Source: Intestinibacillus sp050255995
GTDB lineage: Bacteria; Bacillota; Clostridia; Oscillospirales; Butyricicoccaceae
Length of the DNA stretch: 27,063 bases
NCBI GenBank assembly: GCA_050255995.1
Contig: JBFWIM010000014.1
Location: forward strand, 1 to 27,063
Direction: 5' to 3'
The notes under the pieces are model-generated. The model was not told the DNA's origin. It made no database searches and saw only the letters and a program-made list of their open reading frames with translations. Every line of letters starts with the position of its first letter. The first letter of the stretch is position 1. Shown here in pieces: positions 21,604 through 27,063 of the stretch. Both the position numbers and the translations under genes were made by a program.

Positions 21604-23039
21604 TGCTGTGCCTCCTCTCCCAACACATAGCCCGGGTATTGCCCTGGACGTACCTCCAGGCCTTTCTGCAAATCGTTATATACCGTGGCAATTGCGTTCC
21701 AGGTTGCGGCATCAATCACACCAAGCGGCTCCATGCCGAACAAATTCTGAAAAGCCACCACCGCGTCCACTGTCTGGTCGCCAAAATATCCCGTGACCGG
21801 GAAACTGGGGATCTCCGTAAAGGTGCCCGCGATGAAATTAAGATATTCCTGCATTTGCGTCACATCCGGGCCGGTCGAGCCGCGCAGCAGTGTCCGTCCC
21901 GGAAAAATCGGTATTCCGCCCTGTGTCAGCGCCTTCGGTGCGGTCGCCACAATCCCCTTATAGGTTTGGTATATCCGGTCCCAGGTCGTATCATCCACCA
22001 CGCCGGTCGCCGGCAGCCCCACATACTGCTGGAAAGAGCGTACGGCAGCCGTGGTTTCCGGTCCATAGACGCCGCTGATCGGCGGTGCGGAAACCAGAGG
22101 CTGAAACTGGTTTATTACCGATAAATAATATTGTATTACGCGCACCGGTGTAGCGGTCACGCCCTCAGTCAGTTCCTGCGGATACTGTTCGGCAACGTCT
22201 TCCAGCGTCAGACCTTCGGAGTCGAGCTCGGCGAGCCGTCTTACAGAAGTATAAATATAGATAATGCGGTACCATGTCGCAGGGCCTACGACGCCGTCCT
22301 GCGTCAGGTTGAAAATCCGCTGAAACTCTTTCACCGCGTTTTCGGTTGTGATGTCAAAGAAACCGTTGACCGGATAAATCTTGGGGATTGCCGGGTAATT
22401 ATTGGAGATCCGGTTTAAACGGATCTGAAGACTGCGCACCGCATTGCGCATATCGACATTCTCGTTGGTCGCTTCGTTGCGCGCGAGCGGCTGACCCGGA
22501 TAGGACGGAATATTGGGCGACACCGGCGCATTGCGGATGATATTCAGATCCGGCCCATAATAGTGTGTCAAAATCTCATACGGCGTCATGCCCTGCTCGG
22601 CCAACGCGACGCTGCCCCACTGGCTCAGCCCTTCGCACTGTACCCTTACGCCGTCGCAGAATTGCGCGAACAACGGCACCACGCTGCCCGGGCGCGCCAG
22701 ATAATCCCGGAACATCTCATCGACAAGCTGACCGATGTTCTCAAAAATTTCGCGACCCTGCACAAAAGCCTGGTCATATCTCGTGGAGTTGGTGATGTCA
22801 AAATCAAAGCCGCGGCTCCGGTACCATTCGGTATAGACGCGATTGAGCGCAAAGGAAATCTGTGCGTAAATGTTCGCGCGGAGCGCATTTTCTGGCCAGG
22901 TGGGATACAGCTCACTGGATGCGACATTTTTGATGTAGTCCGGGAAGCTGACTCTGACATTTGGTGCCGAGGGGTCATTCGGATCTCCCAGATGCACGGT
23001 AATATAGTCCGGTATAACCGGTGTTCTCGCGGTTTGCAT
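21600..23039 (-). CDS. SpoIID-domain protein with three peptidoglycan-binding domains
   Basis: The 479-residue protein has an N-terminal SpoIID/LytB-like domain (about 10-165: ALRANIYAQISFALNRVYTE, FDITNSTRYDQAFV, CEGLSQWGSVALAEQGMTPYEILTHYYG). Three PG_binding_1-like repeats follow at about 205-275, 300-370 and 390-460, each with the turn GxFDxxTxxAVKxFQ or GVYGPETTAAVRSFQ and ending VVGPATW, VVDDTTW or VIDAATW. SpoIID itself is a lytic transglycosylase needed for engulfment in sporulation; here the catalytic glutamate would be the Glu in ENALRANIYAQ, by analogy. No signal peptide is seen. It follows the Ig-like gene by 13 bp and overlaps the next gene by 4 bp. A role in spore wall or cortex processing is likely but unproven. 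Confidence 0.85.
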   Translation of the reverse strand: MQTARTPVIPDYITVHLGDPNDPSAPNVRVSFPDYIKNVASSELYPTWPENALRANIYAQISFALNRVYTEWYRSRGFDFDITNSTRYDQAFVQGREIFENIGQLVDEMFRDYLARPGSVVPLFAQFCDGVRVQCEGLSQWGSVALAEQGMTPYEILTHYYGPDLNIIRNAPVSPNIPSYPGQPLARNEATNENVDMRNAVRSLQIRLNRISNNYPAIPKIYPVNGFFDITTENAVKEFQRIFNLTQDGVVGPATWYRIIYIYTSVRRLAELDSEGLTLEDVAEQYPQELTEGVTATPVRVIQYYLSVINQFQPLVSAPPISGVYGPETTAAVRSFQQYVGLPATGVVDDTTWDRIYQTYKGIVATAPKALTQGGIPIFPGRTLLRGSTGPDVTQMQEYLNFIAGTFTEIPSFPVTGYFGDQTVDAVVAFQNLFGMEPLGVIDAATWNAIATVYNDLQKGLEVRPGQYPGYVLGEEAQQ

Positions 23040-23052
23040 GGCGCGTCCCCCC

Positions 23053-23460
23053 TCACTGCCTGTCAGAATAGGCTGGGAATACCCTCGGCTTTGGATTGCT
23101 CATCCCTTCCGGGACGGGCAAGAGCTGTACCGGCTGCTCCGTTGTTATCTTCTCAAAAATCGGCACCCCTTCATATATCATGGGGAAATACATGGGCTTT
23201 TCCACCCGCACCTCGTACTCCAGGTAAGGGGCGGGCCCATCCGGCGTGTTGGAGAAGGATGCCGGCGGTGCGGAAAGGGAGAATTTAGGGGTCAGTCCGC
23301 TCTCGTCTGTTATGGTGCTGTACAGCACAGTGCCTGCCTCGCCATCCGCACGACGAGTGGAAATAATAACCGTAGCGCCGGGTACCGTCAGCGCGCCCGA
23401 AGCGGTATTCACCCGCACTTGTAAATATCCATTCTCGCCAAGCGGCTGTGTCGTCGGCAT
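23053..23460 (-). CDS. Ig-like (carboxypeptidase regulatory-type) domain protein
   Basis: The 135-residue protein has the pattern of a carboxypeptidase-regulatory-like beta sandwich: GYLQVRVNTASGALTVPGAT, then VIISTR, TDESGLTPKFSLSAPP and YEVRVEKPMYFPMIYEGVPIF. It ends in a Pro-rich tail with conserved PVQLLPVPEG. Such domains bind partner proteins or sugars and are not catalytic. There is no signal peptide. AAGGAGG precedes the ATG at 23460. It is the first gene of the three-gene peptidoglycan cluster, and by position may bind and place the SpoIID-domain protein. It shows no sign of truncation. Confidence 0.75.
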   Translation of the reverse strand: MPTTQPLGENGYLQVRVNTASGALTVPGATVIISTRRADGEAGTVLYSTITDESGLTPKFSLSAPPASFSNTPDGPAPYLEYEVRVEKPMYFPMIYEGVPIFEKITTEQPVQLLPVPEGMSNPKPRVFPAYSDRQ

Positions 23461-23487
23461 AATATATTCCTCCTTACTTTTCGGCTG

Positions 23488-23515
23488 TTAACATCCTATG
23501 CGTCCGTATCGTCAA
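23488..23515 (-). promoter_or_regulatory. Possible promoter of the peptidoglycan-binding cluster
   Basis: On the minus strand TTGACG (23515-23510) and TGTTAA (23493-23488) are 16 bp apart. The nearby CATAGGATG also resembles a sporulation sigma -10 element, which would suit the gene products. Neither is strong. Confidence 0.35.
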
Positions 23516-23560
23516 ATATCCGCATCTTACCGCACGCTGCCCGCACGCAAGACCGCCGCC

Positions 23561-23621
23561 AACAAAAAGCCGCAGGGTCTGCCGCCTGTTCTTTACAGAC
23601 GCCAGCCCTGCGGCTTTTGTT
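23561..23621 (-). terminator. Terminator of the vanZ-tyrA unit
   Basis: CCGCAGGG/CCCTGCGG arms (23571-23577 region with 23606-23612) are flanked by A5 and T4 runs. On the minus strand the stem is extended inside by GTCTG/CAGAC and ends in TTTTTGTT. It separates tyrA from the peptidoglycan cluster. Confidence 0.85.
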
Positions 23622-23648
23622 ACTTCATAATGCAGTTTCAGCAGGTCG

Positions 23649-24485
23649 TCATCCCAGGCGCTCCTTGCGCTCGCGGCCCTCTTTGAGCAGGCGTTTCAGT
23701 TCATCCTCACGCCCGGATACAATCGCGTCGCGGTATTCCTGAAGGTGCAGTATGATCTCATCGATTTCCCGCACCAGCGGCCTCGCGTTCCGCAGGAACA
23801 GTTCGGTCCACATCTGCTCGTTGAGCCGCGCCACCCGTGTCAGATCCTTGTAGCTGCCCGCCGAGTAGCCGCTGTGCAGCAGCGCCTCCGGGCTCTTGAT
23901 ATAGGCACTCGACACCACATGTGCCAGTTGGGAGGTGAAGGCAATCATATGGTCATGCTGTTCGGCCGTGGTGCGCACCACGCGCCCGAAGCCCAGCGTT
24001 CCGAAGAAACACTCCATCTCCGCAAGGGCGTCCTCCGTTGCGCTCTCGTTCGGCACAAGGATCATGGAAGCCCCCTGAAACAGATCGGCCTGCGCATACT
24101 CAAAGCCCGAAAATTCACGCCCGGACATTGGATGCCCGCCGATGAACTGCACGCCGTGCGCACACGCTTCCGCAATGACAAGGTCGCACACGTACTGTTT
24201 GACGCCGCATAAATCCACAACGATGCAGCCTTTTTTCATACGGCCGAGATTGGCCAGGATATACTCGACCGCCGGCACCGGGTACAGCCCCACCAGTACG
24301 ATATCCGCTTCAGACACGCTGTCCTTATCCGCAATATCGTCGATGTCACCCAGAAAGCGCGCGTCCGACAGCACTTTTTCAGAAATATCATAGCCCAGTA
24401 TGCGGCAGTCGGTGTTCGCCCGGATGGCCTTTGCCATGGAACCGCCAATCAGGCCCAGTCCCACGATCAGCACGGTTTTTTTCAT
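23649..24485 (-). CDS. tyrA: Prephenate dehydrogenase
   Basis: The 278-residue enzyme oxidatively decarboxylates prephenate to 4-hydroxyphenylpyruvate in tyrosine synthesis. It has the N-terminal nucleotide-binding loop GLGLIGG (9-15), with Asp33 at the end of the second strand, indicating NAD. Catalytic and substrate motifs follow: GGHPMSGRE (117-124, His118), SQLAHV (185-190, His189), and SAGSYKDLTRVA (208-219) with MWTELF. There is no ACT domain or fused chorismate mutase, so it is the short form. The start overlaps the VanZ-family stop by 4 bp (ATGA), and no other aromatic-pathway gene is beside it in the window. Confidence 0.94.
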   Translation of the reverse strand: MKKTVLIVGLGLIGGSMAKAIRANTDCRILGYDISEKVLSDARFLGDIDDIADKDSVSEADIVLVGLYPVPAVEYILANLGRMKKGCIVVDLCGVKQYVCDLVIAEACAHGVQFIGGHPMSGREFSGFEYAQADLFQGASMILVPNESATEDALAEMECFFGTLGFGRVVRTTAEQHDHMIAFTSQLAHVVSSAYIKSPEALLHSGYSAGSYKDLTRVARLNEQMWTELFLRNARPLVREIDEIILHLQEYRDAIVSGREDELKRLLKEGRERKERLG

Positions 24486-25198
24486 TGCTTTTTCCCCTTT
24501 CCTGGTGTTGGCGGCGCCACGCGGTAAGCACGTTTTCGGATGAAGGGCAGCTGCACAATCAACCAGATCAGCAGTGCGCCCGCAGTGTTTAAAATAAGGT
24601 CGTCAATATCGCAGCTGCCGGTCATGGTCGCAATCTGCGTGGCCTCGACCAAGCAGACCATCGCGATGATACTGAGTAAAAACAGGAAGACATTCCGCAT
24701 CGGCCGGCACAGAGCCGGCAGGAAAAATCCCATGGGCGCAAAGGCCGCAAGGTTGCCGACCAGATTAATCGCAACAATATGGCCGTTGATGCGGCCGTGC
24801 GCATAGGCGCGCAGATAATTGCAGATGGTCTTCAGGGGCTGTAAATTGATGTCGGCTTCATAAAAGTTCATGTGCGGCACGGCCGTACCGTGGGAACGTC
24901 CGAACACCGCATCGAAAAACAGCATATTGCAAAGAATCCAGAGGTAATAGCAGAACAAGCCCCGCAGATACCGTTGCAGCCGCCGGCGGCGGGCTTCTTC
25001 ATTCTCCTGCGGCGGCGCGCCGATATAGGTCGCAAGCGTCCAAAGCCCGACAAAGCCTGCCGCAAACGCCAGCTTGTTCCCCACCGTGACAAGATACTGC
25101 CCGCTGTGCTCCGCATAAATATTGCTGAGCAAAAAAAGTATCAGCACAACATGAGAAAGCACGCTGAGCAACTTTCTGAGTATAAGATCAATCTTCAT
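24482..25198 (-). CDS. VanZ-family membrane protein
   Basis: The product (about 238 residues) is a membrane protein of the VanZ family. A hydrophobic N-terminal segment (LLSVLSHVVLILFLLSNIY) is followed by further segments near 45-65 and 85-110. The VanZ pattern comes next: NLQPLKTI, then IVAINLVGNLAAFAPMGFFLPALC, VEATQIATMTGSCDIDDLILNTAGALLIWL. Family members influence teicoplanin susceptibility in some enterococci, but most have no known function. The start is uncertain. I take ATG 25198; a GTG at 25204 fits GGGAG slightly better, and longer forms would precede the predicted promoter. The Arg-rich cytoplasmic loop (EEARRRRLQRYLRG) is notable. It overlaps tyrA by 4 bp. Confidence 0.82.
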   Translation of the reverse strand: MKIDLILRKLLSVLSHVVLILFLLSNIYAEHSGQYLVTVGNKLAFAAGFVGLWTLATYIGAPPQENEEARRRRLQRYLRGLFCYYLWILCNMLFFDAVFGRSHGTAVPHMNFYEADINLQPLKTICNYLRAYAHGRINGHIVAINLVGNLAAFAPMGFFLPALCRPMRNVFLFLLSIIAMVCLVEATQIATMTGSCDIDDLILNTAGALLIWLIVQLPFIRKRAYRVAPPTPGKGKKQ

Positions 25199-25221
25199 AA
25201 GCACCAATTCTCCCGTCCTCC

Positions 25222-25250
25222 AGTATACCACAAGGCCGCCGGGCGGGTAA
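25222..25250 (-). promoter_or_regulatory. Possible promoter of vanZ-tyrA
   Basis: On the minus strand TATACT (25227-25222) stands close to the start codon, with only a poor -35 (TTACCC). A second TATACT lies at 25256-25251. Either could serve. Confidence 0.38.
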
Positions 25251-25283
25251 AGTATAACATAATCCGGGGCGCGTACGTACGGC

Positions 25284-25311
25284 AAAAAGGGGCCGGCTTT
25301 TCGCCGGCCCC
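25284..25311 (-). terminator. Terminator of the SLH-domain glycosidase gene
   Basis: GGGGCCGGC (25289-25297) and GCCGGCCCC (25303-25311) pair around TTTTC. Read on the minus strand, the stem is followed by five U. It lies 12 bp after the stop codon. Confidence 0.92.
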
Positions 25312-25323
25312 TCAGGGGTGATC

Positions 25324-27051
25324 TTATAGCCGGTCGTACGCATTGACCATGGTGATATACGCCTGCTCGCGCGTATAGGTACCCAACGGATTGAACATTT
25401 CGCCTTCACCGTTCATGATGCCGTTTGCCGTGACAAATGCGACCGCCGGGGCCGCCCACGACTCGATTTTGGCAGCGTCGGAAAAGGCTTTGCCGTTACC
25501 CTGCGCTGTCGCGCCGAGCGCCTCTGCCGCACGCCGGAGAATCGTTGCCGCCTCCTGGCGGGTCAGGCTGCCTGCGGGACTGAATTTGCCGTTGTAGCCG
25601 GTCACAATGCCGAAAGAAGCGCACTCCCGGACATACCAGTCGTCCGTATCAGAGAACGCGTCTGCCAGCTTCACATTTTTCTCAAGCCGTAGCGCGTCAA
25701 TGCTCTTTCCGCTTTTCTTTTCCAATAGTTCCTTAATCAGCACACAGAACTCCCGGCGCGTCAGGTTGTTGCGGTAACTGTACTGCATCCAGTCCGGCAC
25801 CAAGCCAAGCGTTTTGGAGCGCGCAACAGCCTCCACCGCCCAGGAGAATGGGGTGTTCGCGCTGACGCCCGTAGTGGAAGTCGTGCTGCCCGCCGCCTGC
25901 TGTGCCGTCGGTCTGGTCTCTCGTGTTTTTTCATCCACAATCACAAAGGCGCTTGCGAGCTGCCGTCCCGCCTGCGTCAGATAGCCCGTGCCGCTTACAT
26001 ACAGCATCGTCGACGCGCCGCCGTCCAGACTGATCGCATCGACCGCACCCGCGGCCTTCAGATATGCGGCGATCTGGCTCATGGAAGCGTTCGCAGAACC
26101 GAGCACCAACCGCCCATCCTCCATCACCGCGGCAAACGCACGCGCAGAAGAATACCCGGCCGCCTGCTTGGGATCGCTATCAAATTCTGCATTATAGCTT
26201 GTATCCTGCACCACAGCATATGTATTCTGCACCAGCATACGGCCGCCTGCGATTACGGTCTTCATGTTGTTCCACTGTGCCAGATCGGCTGCGCGCTTGC
26301 ATGCGGCCGCGATTGTTGTAACCGCTGCGGAATCCCCGACCGCCGGGAACTGGTTCCACTTCTGCGCGTCCGTCACCGCCTGTGCATTGTAAACCAGCAG
26401 GCTTGTGCCCTGTGCCACCAGATAGCTGCCCCCACCGCTCGCAACCGCCGCAATTTTCCCATTGCGAATCGTCAGCACTTTGCTGCCCTGCGGCGTTTGT
26501 ACCGGCAGCGTGAATTCCGGCGTGAAGAGCGAAATGCATTTGGCATCGCTGTAAAGATTATTGACCGCCCACAGCCCGACATCTACCGTGCCGTTGATCT
26601 GGATCGTGGCCTGATACCTGACCCGGTCGATATAGGGCTTGCCGTCCCAGGTGACACCGAGCATATTGGTCTCACCAACGCCGTTCACCAGAACGCCATC
26701 CTTTACAACCGTTGAATAAATGCGCGGGCAGTTATTCGGAAAGCTGAGCGTTGCGCCGATGTTGTAATAGGCATTGAAAAAGCCGCCGTTGACCGCTGCC
26801 ACAATACTGGAATTTCCGTCCCATGTTATACGGTTTATGAGAGAATCCGCCGCGCCCGTGGAATGTACACTGCTGTTCGCAAGCACAACATCCGCGGTGC
26901 GGTTTCCGTCCATCGTGATATAGACCAGTCTGGCGGTACCCGCGCCGATGGCCGGACTGTCCGTGACTACGCCGTTCAGCGCTGCCACCTGTGTCGGCAG
27001 CAGAACCGCCGCCATCAGCAATGCGGCGACTCCCGCAAGTTTTCGGCTCAT
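25324..27051 (-). CDS. Secreted phosphodiester glycosidase-domain protein with three SLH repeats
   Basis: The 575-residue protein has a signal peptide (residues 1-24, SRKLAGVAALLMAAVLLPTQVAA). A phosphodiester glycosidase (NAGPA-like) domain runs from about 40 to 375, with the family motifs VNGGFFN (87-93) and SLDGGAST (341-348). A Thr/Ser-rich linker (385-400) follows. Three S-layer-homology repeats then run to the C-terminus, recognised by TRREFCVLI, TRQEAATIL and TREQAYITM. NAGPA-like domains cleave phosphodiester-linked sugars; in bacteria the target is probably a wall or exopolysaccharide phosphodiester. SLH repeats bind pyruvylated wall polymers, so the enzyme is held on the cell surface. 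Start ATG 27051 is preceded by GAGAGGCGGG; its promoter lies outside the window. Confidence 0.9.
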   Translation of the reverse strand: MSRKLAGVAALLMAAVLLPTQVAALNGVVTDSPAIGAGTARLVYITMDGNRTADVVLANSSVHSTGAADSLINRITWDGNSSIVAAVNGGFFNAYYNIGATLSFPNNCPRIYSTVVKDGVLVNGVGETNMLGVTWDGKPYIDRVRYQATIQINGTVDVGLWAVNNLYSDAKCISLFTPEFTLPVQTPQGSKVLTIRNGKIAAVASGGGSYLVAQGTSLLVYNAQAVTDAQKWNQFPAVGDSAAVTTIAAACKRAADLAQWNNMKTVIAGGRMLVQNTYAVVQDTSYNAEFDSDPKQAAGYSSARAFAAVMEDGRLVLGSANASMSQIAAYLKAAGAVDAISLDGGASTMLYVSGTGYLTQAGRQLASAFVIVDEKTRETRPTAQQAAGSTTSTTGVSANTPFSWAVEAVARSKTLGLVPDWMQYSYRNNLTRREFCVLIKELLEKKSGKSIDALRLEKNVKLADAFSDTDDWYVRECASFGIVTGYNGKFSPAGSLTRQEAATILRRAAEALGATAQGNGKAFSDAAKIESWAAPAVAFVTANGIMNGEGEMFNPLGTYTREQAYITMVNAYDRL

Positions 27052-27063
27052 ATCCCGCCTCTC

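Noticed and set aside
1..27063. CRISPR arrays, tRNA or rRNA genes, insertion sequences
   Set aside because: No regularly spaced repeats, no tRNA-like cloverleaf and no transposase or integrase were recognised on either strand.

Overview
The window looks like a chromosome fragment from a high-GC, spore-forming Clostridia-type Firmicute, most likely of the Oscillospirales (Ruminococcaceae-like) group. This rests on Shine-Dalgarno sites of the GGAGG type, the gene order yaaO-darA-holB-ricT known from Bacillus and Clostridia, a clostridial rubredoxin-fused flavoprotein, a SpoIID-domain protein, an S-layer-homology protein and GC-rich coding with an AT-rich insert. No species can be named from the sequence alone. 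A 100-base run of N (10032-10131) marks an assembly gap inside ricT.

Left part (1-6168): the 3' end of glycyl-tRNA synthetase, then an independently promoted flavin reductase-rubredoxin fusion (Hrb-like). On the minus strand lie a phosphoglucomutase/phosphomannomutase and the serC-serA pair, which covers two of the three steps from 3-phosphoglycerate to serine. These units have recognisable promoters and hairpin terminators.

Housekeeping block (6200-10418, plus): a short QueG-type epoxyqueuosine reductase, an Orn/Lys/Arg decarboxylase-like PLP enzyme (YaaO type), the cyclic-di-AMP receptor DarA, DNA polymerase III delta prime, and RicT/PSP1. The thymidylate kinase gene usual between yaaO and darA is absent. 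Its place is taken by a leader of about 220 nt behind a strong predicted promoter.

Ester/lipid-like operon (10594-14876, plus): a FabT-like MarR regulator, an AEC-family carrier, an HSL-family esterase, an HxxxDG acyltransferase and a zinc-ribbon membrane protein. They are tightly packed, and the last three overlap. This is the best candidate for an undescribed functional system in the window.

AT-rich island (about 14941-18521): it is bounded by two copies of a 73-bp sequence (67/73 identical) that is the 5' coding end of the MocR-type regulator at 18438. It holds apparent gene fragments (MocR, RecQ-like, CobW-like), a zinc-binding lipoprotein gene behind a strong promoter with a 9-bp-arm dyad, a small zinc-ribbon protein, a Ppm1-type methyltransferase with its own operator-like dyad, and a stretch without recognisable genes.

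Right part (18438-27051): the MocR regulator faces a run of minus-strand cell-envelope genes. These are an anchored GH3 beta-N-acetylhexosaminidase-like enzyme, a three-gene cluster (Ig-like domain protein, SpoIID plus three peptidoglycan-binding domains, double peptidoglycan-binding protein), prephenate dehydrogenase overlapping a VanZ-family membrane protein, and a secreted phosphodiester glycosidase-domain protein with three SLH repeats.
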